A stretch of 9,750 bases of DNA from an uncultured Clostridia bacterium (GTDB lineage: Bacteria; Bacillota; Clostridia; Christensenellales; UBA1242), in the NCBI GenBank assembly GCA_947630075.1, contig CANRGF010000023.1, forward strand, positions 1 to 9,750, given 5' to 3'. Position 1 is the stretch's first letter. The number at the start of each line of letters is the position of its first letter. The notes beneath the pieces were generated by a model. The model saw only the letters and a program-made list of their open reading frames with translations. It had not been told where the DNA came from and made no database searches. Made by a program: the position numbers and the translations under genes. This document shows positions 1-5,284 of this stretch, in pieces.

Positions 1-205
1 CGCGATATTTATCCACGGCAAAATCAGGGAATTGTTTTTTCATTTCTTCCCTTACGAGTGCTTCACTTTTGCCTATACAAGAAATACGATAAAATTCGTC
101 TAGCTTTATCTTAAATTTTTTGTTTAGTTTATAAAAATTTTCTTTAACAACCGATTCTGTGTCAAACATCAAACCATCACAATCAAAAATCACTGCTTTA
201 ATCAT
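1..205 (-). CDS. HAD-superfamily hydrolase, beta-phosphoglucomutase-like, N-terminal part
   Basis: The first 68 codons of a gene that leaves the window on the left. The protein opens with MIKAVIFDCDGLMFDTE, the class I HAD motif: D8 is the expected phospho-acceptor nucleophile, D10 the general acid/base, and DTE at 15-17 is typical of the beta-phosphoglucomutase/phosphoglycolate phosphatase subgroup. From about residue 18 a charged helical cap domain begins (VVKENFYKLNKKFKIK), as in that subgroup. Family members are cytoplasmic Mg-dependent phosphatases or phosphomutases acting on small sugar phosphates or similar metabolites; the substrate cannot be told from this part. No Shine-Dalgarno lies before the ATG at 205, and a promoter-like -35/-10 pair sits directly upstream. 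The family call is secure and the exact enzyme is not. Confidence 0.88.
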   Translation of the reverse strand, partial: MIKAVIFDCDGLMFDTESVVKENFYKLNKKFKIKLDEFYRISCIGKSEALVREEMKKQFPDFAVDKYR

Positions 206-212
206 GGAATAT

Positions 213-241
213 ATTTTATATAATTCTCAAATTAAATGCAA
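213..241 (-). promoter_or_regulatory. Candidate promoter for the HAD gene
   Basis: Read on the minus strand there is TTGCAT (236-241), a 17-nt spacer, then TAAAAT (213-218). The expected transcription start falls around 206-207, 1 to 2 nt before the ATG at 205, which would make the message essentially leaderless. This is a visual match in very AT-rich DNA, so chance similarity is possible. Confidence 0.4.
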
Positions 242-340
242 GAAAATTAAACATTCTATCTGAGTATTTCGAATATTCTAATTACAAACTATATTTAAAT
301 TTTGATATGATAGACGAAGAGTTGTTTGAACAATTTATAT

Positions 341-364
341 AAAAAACCACAGAGTACTCTGTGG
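341..364. terminator. Palindromic intrinsic terminator, likely bidirectional
   Basis: CCACAGAGTACTCTGTGG (347-364) is a perfect 18-nt palindrome. Read on the minus strand it is followed by six T (341-346), which suits the end of the Rhs-tip/immunity pair whose last stop is at 463. On the plus strand it is followed by ATTTTTTAT (365-373), so it could also end plus-strand transcripts. It lies in the 257-nt gap between the HAD gene and the immunity-like gene. That gap holds little else: a 9-bp inverted repeat (TAATTATCA 422-430 with TGATAATTA 457-465) and the short open plus-strand tail described in the findings. Confidence 0.85.
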
Positions 365-462
365 ATTTTTTATATGGTTTATCAATTTGTAAATTTAATT
401 TTATTTTGACACCAATATTTTTAATTATCACATATACAAATAACTCATTTTGATAATGATAA

Positions 463-744
463 TTACATCTCAAATTCTTGTCTTGCTACTATTTTTCCAT
501 GTCCGATAATATTGGCGCCCAACAAAACATCAAATTGTGTATTTGGTGTTAATACTTTAGTAGGCGCAATCTCGTTCATCAAAAACTCAATTTCGGAAAC
601 AGTGGCCAATTTTCCAATGTTTTTAATGTTGTTTATTTTTATACTCCAATTTGAAATGTCATTGTATCCATCAATTTTTATTGTGGTAAATACACTTTCT
701 CCCAAGGAAGGCACTTTTCCATTCCATTCAATTTTTGATAACAT
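463..744 (-). CDS. Small beta-rich protein, probable immunity partner of the Rhs C-terminal toxin
   Basis: A 93-residue protein without signal peptide or membrane segment, with alternating polar/hydrophobic strands (VFTTIKIDGY, NWSIKINNI, FDVLLGANIIGHGKIV). The last 45 residues, with an EIEFLMNEI strand and the FDVLLGANIIGHGKI stretch, resemble the C-terminal beta-barrel domain of EF-Tu; this is resemblance by eye. The ATG lies 9 nt after the stop of the Rhs gene, with a perfect AGGAGG (750-755) overlapping that stop, so the two would be co-transcribed and this one is translated strongly in its own right. In polymorphic toxin loci the small gene directly after an rhs tip is usually the cognate immunity gene. 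That role is inferred from position; no named immunity family was recognised. A palindromic terminator follows. Confidence 0.75.
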   Translation of the reverse strand: MLSKIEWNGKVPSLGESVFTTIKIDGYNDISNWSIKINNIKNIGKLATVSEIEFLMNEIAPTKVLTPNTQFDVLLGANIIGHGKIVARQEFEM

Positions 745-749
745 TCTTA

Positions 750-755
750 CCTCCT
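750..755 (-). promoter_or_regulatory. Strong ribosome binding site of the immunity-like gene
   Basis: On the minus strand this reads AGGAGG, 5 nt before the ATG at 744, and it overlaps the TAG stop (754-756) of the Rhs gene. It fixes the start of the downstream gene. It also contrasts with the Rhs gene, which has no visible ribosome site. Confidence 0.85.
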
Positions 756-1680
756 AAAAAATAGTCCAAATTTTTATTAGTATTTTATTTAGAACATTTG
801 TATCAATATAATATGCTTTTCCGATGCTGTCTAAACTAGACCAATAATATGCGGTATTAGAAGCCAATGCTTGATTTAAACCACTTTTTGAAACTCTGGT
901 TGCAACCAATTTAAATTGAGCATTGCCATACATCTGGTTACCCCATGTTAACGCGTTTGCTTTAGAAGTCGCAAAATATTTTCCCTCAGAAAATCCTCCC
1001 GATGAGAATTTTCCGCTGTTCAGAATGCCATTGTGTTCGTTTGCACTTACTGCTCTATATAACTTTGTTGTAGACCCAAAGTATTTAACAGCTCCGCCAA
1101 TACCGCCCATAATAGCACCAGACACTCCGCCAATTAATGCCGACACACCTACAGATTGCCAATTTATGTTAGAGAATCCATTGTTGATGCCTTGGGTAAC
1201 AAGAGAAATTCCTCCACTCATTATGGCTCCAGAGATAGCTCCGCCGATAGCTCCGCCAATGATGGATGCAGCTAAACCACCGCCTAAGGCGCCCGTAATT
1301 GCAGTTCCGATTCCTGCAGTAGCAACAGATATTGCAACAACGGCTACTACGGCAACTACAGTTAATGCGGTTTTCCAAAATTGTTTCCAGCTCCAATTAC
1401 CATCGACATCAATATCTCCAATAGGATTATTGAGACAGTACGAATACAAATTTAATCCATTAATGGTTTCTGCATCAAGATTTGAGACATCATCCGCATT
1501 AATAAATCTTCCAATTTGTGGGTCGTAGTAACGGCTATTAAGATAATATAAACCAGTTTCAATGTCGTAGTAATATCCACGATATCTAAATGGGTTTAAG
1601 TTGGCAATAACTACATTGTTATTACTATGTTCATTATAGTCTAAACTAGAAGTAATGTCAACATATTTAAAATTATACAA
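754..1680 (-). CDS. Orphan Rhs core plus C-terminal toxin (N-terminally truncated RHS protein)
   Basis: A 308-residue frame. Residues 29-62 hold the RHS-associated core signature (NPFRYRGYYYD, ETGLYYLNSRYYD, GRFINADD), and 76-94 hold its end (LNLYSYCLNNP, DIDVDG, where DPxG is usual). Residues 104-200 are a Gly/Ala-rich hydrophobic stretch often seen between core and toxin. Residues 204-308 form the variable tip: LYRAVS, then a GKF..GG..EGKYFATS block, ALTWG and LDSIGKAYYI. This pattern recalls Rhs tips thought to have an ADP-ribosyltransferase-like fold, with R209 and the FATS strand as candidate NAD-site residues (inference). Complete RHS proteins usually exceed 1000 residues; the shell repeats and delivery domain are missing. 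The frame opens at TTG (1678-1680) right after an in-frame TAA (1681-1683), and no Shine-Dalgarno is visible. It is either a displaced tip or a 5'-truncated pseudogene. The immunity-like gene follows 9 nt downstream. Confidence 0.78.
   Translation of the reverse strand: MYNFKYVDITSSLDYNEHSNNNVVIANLNPFRYRGYYYDIETGLYYLNSRYYDPQIGRFINADDVSNLDAETINGLNLYSYCLNNPIGDIDVDGNWSWKQFWKTALTVVAVVAVVAISVATAGIGTAITGALGGGLAASIIGGAIGGAISGAIMSGGISLVTQGINNGFSNINWQSVGVSALIGGVSGAIMGGIGGAVKYFGSTTKLYRAVSANEHNGILNSGKFSSGGFSEGKYFATSKANALTWGNQMYGNAQFKLVATRVSKSGLNQALASNTAYYWSSLDSIGKAYYIDTNVLNKILIKIWTIF
829..840. repeat. 12-bp direct repeat, copy 1 (near 3' end of the Rhs gene)
   Basis: GTCTAAACTAGA occurs here and again at 1639-1650, in the same orientation and 810 bp apart (a multiple of three). 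In the Rhs frame both copies encode Ser-Ser-Leu-Asp (residues 281-284 and 11-14). The copies bracket most of the cassette. Confidence 0.6.
1639..1650. repeat. 12-bp direct repeat, copy 2 (near 5' end of the Rhs gene)
   Basis: Identical to 829-840 (GTCTAAACTAGA). It lies about 30 nt inside the 5' limit of the Rhs frame, close to where homology to full-length RHS proteins is lost. Confidence 0.6.
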
Positions 1681-1702
1681 TTATTAAAAAGAAATTGTTG
1701 AG

Positions 1703-1708
1703 TATAAT
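1703..1708 (+). promoter_or_regulatory. Consensus -10 box directly before the lytic transglycosylase gene
   Basis: TATAAT ends 6 nt before the ATG at 1715, so transcription would be expected to start at or within 1 nt of the start codon. No convincing -35 lies 16-18 nt upstream (TTATTA at 1681-1686 is the nearest), and there is no Shine-Dalgarno. The whole space between this gene and the divergent Rhs frame is 34 nt. Confidence 0.5.
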
Positions 1709-1714
1709 AACTAT

Positions 1715-2260
1715 ATGAAAAAATGGGCAATCTCTTTAATTTTGATTTTTGTGTGCTGTTTGACATTGGCAGGAGTGAAAACTTTAACTGCCATATCTCA
1801 CCCAATGAAATTTGAAAATGAAATTTTAGAGCAATGCAAAAAATATGATTTAAAACCCGAACTTGTGGCCAGCGTGATAAACACGGAAAGTCATTTTAAA
1901 GCAAATGCTAAATCTAAAAAAGAGGCAATCGGACTAATGCAGATAAAACTCTCCACGGTTGAATTTTTGATTGCAAATTTTAATCTAAATGAAAGTGTTA
2001 GCGAAGAGGCTCTTTATGACCCAAAGACAAACATTAAATTTGGCTGCCTATATCTAAATTATCTAAACAAAAAATTTAGTGATGAGTTTACTGCGCTCGC
2101 TGCATATAACGCGGGAGAAACAATCGTGCGCTCTTGGTTGAGAGAAAAGAAATATAGTGATGATAGTAAAACCCTAAAAGAAATTCCTTTTAACGAAACA
2201 AAAAATTATATTAAAAAGATAAAAAGCAATTTGAAGTTTTATCAAAAAGTTTTTGAATAA
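1715..2260 (+). CDS. Membrane-anchored lytic transglycosylase (GH23, Slt-like)
   Basis: A 181-residue protein that cleaves the MurNAc-GlcNAc bond of peptidoglycan, leaving 1,6-anhydro ends. Residues 1-26 are a short basic start and a hydrophobic segment (WAISLILIFVCCLTLAG), a signal anchor or uncleaved signal that places the enzyme outside the membrane. The catalytic domain fills the rest: E58 in INTESHFKANAKS is the expected catalytic acid, GLMQI is at 73-77, and AAYNAG at 129-134 and PFNETKNYIKKI at 158-169 match the closing motifs of the Slt family. Length and motif order suit the small Firmicutes transglycosylases often found as separate genes. It is the only plus-strand gene here and appears to be a single-gene unit with its own -10 box and terminator. 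No Shine-Dalgarno is visible. A link to the neighbouring Rhs tip is not supported beyond adjacency. Confidence 0.93.
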   Translation: MKKWAISLILIFVCCLTLAGVKTLTAISHPMKFENEILEQCKKYDLKPELVASVINTESHFKANAKSKKEAIGLMQIKLSTVEFLIANFNLNESVSEEALYDPKTNIKFGCLYLNYLNKKFSDEFTALAAYNAGETIVRSWLREKKYSDDSKTLKEIPFNETKNYIKKIKSNLKFYQKVFE

Positions 2261-2282
2261 AATTTTAAAAAAACGAAAATAT

Positions 2283-2305
2283 AATGCAAAATTTTGCATT
2301 TTTTT
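2283..2305 (+). terminator. Intrinsic terminator of the lytic transglycosylase gene
   Basis: AATGCAAAATTTTGCATT (2283-2300) is a perfect palindrome that merges into seven T (2299-2305), 22 nt after the stop at 2260. It also lies 21 nt past the stop of the converging YkvI-like gene. On that strand the T-run is less direct (TATATTTTCGTTTTTTT), so it may serve both genes, better for the plus strand. Confidence 0.8.
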
Positions 2306-2325
2306 GATTTTTTTTGCGTTAAATT

Positions 2326-3372
2326 TTAAGAATTTGAATTATTTTTTGCGGTTTTTCCTTTTTCTGCTTTAAACCTAATTAGCCTAATTGCAATTAGCAC
2401 AAGCATAATTAAAATGTAAACCGCACTGATTATGCCAGAAAGAACATATAGATATTTTACAATCACAGCGTAGCCGCATTGCGAAAGAATTAAATTTGCA
2501 ATGACCACAAGTGAAATGCAAAATTTAGATTTTGCCCCCTTAAACAAAATTAAATGCATATTATATGAGCAAATCATCAGTGTGGAAAACAGCGCTAAAA
2601 TTAGTGTGGCAAAATAGATATAATAAAACCAAACAGACACATTTGCACTCAACTCAAACATTGGCATGTCAGTTGAAAAATTGTTGCTTGCAAGCACTAA
2701 AATGTTCATCAATATTATGGCACAAATTGTGAGGATAACTGCCGCTCTACCCTTGGTTTTTAATTTCGTTTCAAAGATGATTGGCAGAGCCGCAACAAAA
2801 TTGTTTAATCCAAAAAGCAATCCAAAATAAACTGCCATCATTCCGCTCTGTGAAACAACCTCGAGATGCACATTTGCGGGATTGATATTTTTTATTGAAT
2901 TGATAACTATTGCGGCAATCATGATTGGGATTATAAGATTAGAAACAAACTTAATTTTCCCCATGCCACCAAGCAACAAAACAAAAATGATTAGCGACAA
3001 AACCACTGAAGGAATGTGATAGTGAACATTGAAAAATGTTTCAAATAAATAATCCGCACCGGCAAGCATTCCTGCACTTGTGATTGCAAAATTTATTAGC
3101 ATCACCACATTAGAAATTTTGCAAAATTTGCCAAAAAGTTTTGCGTTAAATTCGTTATAACTATTTGTGTTTAATTTATGTTTGATATAGTTGATGACAT
3201 AAAATAGATATAAATATAATAACCCAAAGGCAATGAGCCCCAAAAGCGAGGCTTGACCAAAATCAAAAAAGAAAATGCTTATTTCTTTGCCAGAGGCAAA
3301 CCCCACCCCAATTATTGCACTCAAAATTAAAAAATAGTCAACAAAAGCACTAAAAAATAATTTTATTTTCAT
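2326..3372 (-). CDS. YkvI-like membrane transporter of the LeuT/APC fold
   Basis: A 348-residue, very hydrophobic protein with about ten predicted membrane helices. The first helix carries IIGVGFASGKEI (20-31), the glycine-rich unwound segment diagnostic of the YkvI family and comparable to the substrate/ion site of APC-superfamily transporters. Further conserved-looking polar points within helices are TSAGMLAGADYLF (98-110) and FGLNNFVAALPIIFE (187-201). The C-terminus is a short lysine-rich cytoplasmic tail. YkvI family members are presumed secondary transporters; the substrate is unknown. The gene stands alone: it follows the terminator of the dnaG-rpoD operon and converges on the transglycosylase. 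The ATG at 3372 has no Shine-Dalgarno but has TATTAT 5 nt upstream. Family call is good, substrate not assignable. Confidence 0.88.
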   Translation of the reverse strand: MKIKLFFSAFVDYFLILSAIIGVGFASGKEISIFFFDFGQASLLGLIAFGLLYLYLFYVINYIKHKLNTNSYNEFNAKLFGKFCKISNVVMLINFAITSAGMLAGADYLFETFFNVHYHIPSVVLSLIIFVLLLGGMGKIKFVSNLIIPIMIAAIVINSIKNINPANVHLEVVSQSGMMAVYFGLLFGLNNFVAALPIIFETKLKTKGRAAVILTICAIILMNILVLASNNFSTDMPMFELSANVSVWFYYIYFATLILALFSTLMICSYNMHLILFKGAKSKFCISLVVIANLILSQCGYAVIVKYLYVLSGIISAVYILIMLVLIAIRLIRFKAEKGKTAKNNSNS

Positions 3373-3377
3373 AATTT

Positions 3378-3383
3378 ATAATA
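3378..3383 (-). promoter_or_regulatory. Candidate -10 box for the YkvI-like gene
   Basis: On the minus strand TATTAT ends 5 nt before the ATG at 3372, placing the start of transcription at or next to the start codon. No good -35 is seen, because that region is the T-rich flank of the upstream terminator. Weak on its own; it gains weight from the same arrangement at the HAD and transglycosylase genes. Confidence 0.3.
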
Positions 3384-3407
3384 TTTCTAGAACTTTTATT
3401 TAATGAT

Positions 3408-3436
3408 AAAAAAAACAATGATAGAAATCATTGTTT
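3408..3436 (-). terminator. Intrinsic terminator of the dnaG-rpoD operon
   Basis: A perfect 10-bp stem (AAACAATGAT 3413-3422 with ATCATTGTTT 3427-3436) with a 4-nt loop, followed on the minus strand by eight T (3408-3415). It starts 16 nt after the stop of the zinc-ribbon gene. Confidence 0.88.
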
Positions 3437-3452
3437 AAAAGATTTGAGATTA

Positions 3453-4151
3453 TTATTTATCTAGCATTATTATTCTGCCGCAATGCTCACACGGAAGCAT
3501 TTTTTTGGTCTTTAATTTTTCAACGAAGTTTAGAGGCAATTCAACCTTGCAGCCACCGCAGAAATTTTCTTCAATTGGCACATACACAGGGAAGATGCCC
3601 TTCTCTTTCATCTCTTTATATTTTTCATATTTATCTTTATCTACAACCTTTGGCTCTAACGCCTTGATTTTCTTTTCAATCTCTGCAATTTTAGGAGCAA
3701 CTTCTTGCTTCTTTGCTTCTATTTTTTCTTTGATTGATTTTGAGCGAATTTTTGCCTCTGTGAGTTTTTGGCTTAACTCTGCACTCCTTCGCACAATTTC
3801 TTCCGACTTCCTAACCAAATCTTCCACTCGCCTATTTTCTTCGCTTAAATCGCCAAGCAAACTATTGGCATCGCTTATAAGGTTTGAAATGTTATCAAGA
3901 TTAATTGATGAGGTGTTGCGCTTCCTAATAATATCACTATCACCTCTATATTTTGAAAATCTGTTGTTGGCAACATTGAAGTTTTTAATTATTTCGCTTG
4001 CCTGTGCTTCCAATTGATTGAAACGCTCTCTGCCCGTTTGAAGCGCCGCCTTATATTTATTAAAATCTATGCTGGCAGGACATTTTTCCACTTCTCGCTC
4101 TAAGGCGCGAATCTGCCTATCTAACTTTTGAATTTCTAAGATTGTTTTCAT
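3453..4151 (-). CDS. C4-type zinc-ribbon protein with long coiled coil (DUF164 / CdsZ-like)
   Basis: A 232-residue protein. Residues 1-165 are almost all charged helical heptads (e.g. IQKLDRQIRALEREVEK, IKEKIEAKKQE) that should form a coiled-coil hairpin. The C-terminus is a zinc ribbon with C198-GG-C201 and C221-EH-C224 as ligands, matching the zf-RING_7/DUF164 family in order, spacing and length. Family members are cytoplasmic; the molecular role is poorly defined, with nucleic acid or ribosome-related binding suggested for relatives. The start ATG overlaps the rpoD stop as ATGA, and a GGGAGG about 10 nt upstream lies within the end of rpoD, so translation is coupled. Genes of this family are commonly found close behind dnaG-rpoD in Firmicutes. 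It is the last gene of the operon. No missing ligand or frame problem is seen. Confidence 0.9.
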   Translation of the reverse strand: MKTILEIQKLDRQIRALEREVEKCPASIDFNKYKAALQTGRERFNQLEAQASEIIKNFNVANNRFSKYRGDSDIIRKRNTSSINLDNISNLISDANSLLGDLSEENRRVEDLVRKSEEIVRRSAELSQKLTEAKIRSKSIKEKIEAKKQEVAPKIAEIEKKIKALEPKVVDKDKYEKYKEMKEKGIFPVYVPIEENFCGGCKVELPLNFVEKLKTKKMLPCEHCGRIIMLDK

Positions 4152-5284
4152 TGTGCTTTTTTCCTCCCTCGTTTTGTTGGTTTGCGCTTTTCTTGAACAT
4201 ACACTTCTTCCTCTGCCAAATCATCGCGCAGACGCTTTAATTTCGCAGGATGACGAAGTTTCCTTAATGCTTTTGCCTCAATTTGGCGGATACGCTCACG
4301 AGTTACGGAAAACTCTCTGCCCACCTCTTCAAGGGTGCGCGGATGAGAATCGTCCAAACCATAACGCAAGCGGATAACTTTTTGCTCACGCGGAGTGAGG
4401 CTTTCAAGCACGCCCATAAGCTGCTCTTTGAGCATATTTTGCTGAGCAACTTCTTGTGGAGAAAGCATGTTTTCGTCTGGAATAAGGTCGCCAATTTTGC
4501 TATCTTCTTCGTGCCCCATTTTGCTCTCTAATGAGATTGGGTCTTGCGAAATCTTTTGAATTTCAACCACTTTTTGAACGGTTGTGCCAAGTTTGGCTGC
4601 AATTTCTTCAATTTGTGGGTCTCTGCCAAGTTCTTGCTGCAACTCGCGCGCTGCTTTGTTGTATTTTGAAATTGTTTCCACCATGTGAACAGGCAAACGC
4701 ATAAGCCTTGCTTGGTCTGAAATGGCACGGGTGATGCTTTGCTTTATCCACCAAGTGCCATAAGTTGAAAATTTGTAACCTTTAGTGTAATCAAACTTTT
4801 CAACCGCTCTCATTAAACCCAAGTTTCCTTCTTGAATAAGGTCCAAGAAAGGCATGTTGTGCATATTTTGATACCTTTTTGCAATGCTGACAACAAGGCG
4901 AAGGTTGGCGTTGATAAATCTAGCGCGTGCTTCTTTGCTATTTTCTTCAAGCATCTGCCTTGAAAGCTCTTTTTCCTCTTCTTCTGTGAGAAGCGGAATG
5001 TTACCAATCTCTTTTAAATACATCTTGACCGGGTCGTTTTTGTTGATTTGATTAATGATGTTTTCAAATTCTTTATCGTCCATTTCCTTAACATTTGGCA
5101 TTGTGTCGGTGATTTTTATGCCATTTTCAGCTAGGAAATTTTTGATTTCTTCCACATCTCCCATGTCAACATCGTCATACTTATCTAAGAGCATTTGCCC
5201 GAGCCTATCATCCGCAATAGACTTTTTATGCTGTTCATTAAATTGTTGCAACACTTTGCGTTTAACTTCTTCAATATTATCCAT
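4148..5284 (-). CDS. rpoD: Primary sigma factor of RNA polymerase (SigA/RpoD)
   Basis: A 378-residue group 1 sigma factor that directs core RNA polymerase to housekeeping promoters. In order: a region 1.1-like acidic start (1-65); region 1.2 from DPVKMYLKEIG (84); region 2 with ANLRLVVSIAKRY (126-138), LIQEGNLGLMRAVEKFD (149-165) and the -10 reading/melting strip GYKFSTYGTWWIKQSITR; region 3 with GRDPQIEEIA; and region 4 with ESLTPREQKVIRLRYGL and the -35 helix-turn-helix TLEEVGREFSVTRERIRQIE (317-336). All key aromatic and Q/T residues for -10 recognition are present. The end is longer than usual, with a basic tail KRKPTKRGRKKAQ. The ATG at 5284 is chosen because GAGGAG lies 7 nt upstream; a TTG at 5299 would put that site inside the gene. 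It overlaps the upstream sigma-like gene by 8 nt and the downstream gene by 4. Confidence 0.97.
   Translation of the reverse strand: MDNIEEVKRKVLQQFNEQHKKSIADDRLGQMLLDKYDDVDMGDVEEIKNFLAENGIKITDTMPNVKEMDDKEFENIINQINKNDPVKMYLKEIGNIPLLTEEEEKELSRQMLEENSKEARARFINANLRLVVSIAKRYQNMHNMPFLDLIQEGNLGLMRAVEKFDYTKGYKFSTYGTWWIKQSITRAISDQARLMRLPVHMVETISKYNKAARELQQELGRDPQIEEIAAKLGTTVQKVVEIQKISQDPISLESKMGHEEDSKIGDLIPDENMLSPQEVAQQNMLKEQLMGVLESLTPREQKVIRLRYGLDDSHPRTLEEVGREFSVTRERIRQIEAKALRKLRHPAKLKRLRDDLAEEEVYVQEKRKPTKRGRKKAQ

Noticed and set aside
457..465. 9-bp inverted repeat TAATTATCA/TGATAATTA (422-430 and 457-465) as a terminator or operator
   Set aside because: The 26-nt loop and lack of a T-run make a terminator unlikely, and AT-only arms are expected by chance here. 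The palindrome at 347-364 explains termination better.
282..473. 63-codon minus-strand frame beginning at TTG and overlapping the end of the immunity-like gene
   Set aside because: No ribosome site, low-complexity composition, and it runs straight through the palindromic terminator at 341-364, so it is chance open sequence in AT-rich DNA.
923..1528. 201-codon plus-strand frame opposite the Rhs gene, rich in Pro and Ala
   Set aside because: It is the antisense reading of the Gly/Ala-rich hydrophobic linker and RHS core; the proline richness is the mirror of GGN codons. No start context.
3505..4017. 170-codon plus-strand frame opposite the zinc-ribbon gene
   Set aside because: Antisense shadow of the lysine/glutamate coiled coil, giving a Ser/Phe/Leu-rich translation with no domain. 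The minus frame has clear zinc ligands and a coupled start.
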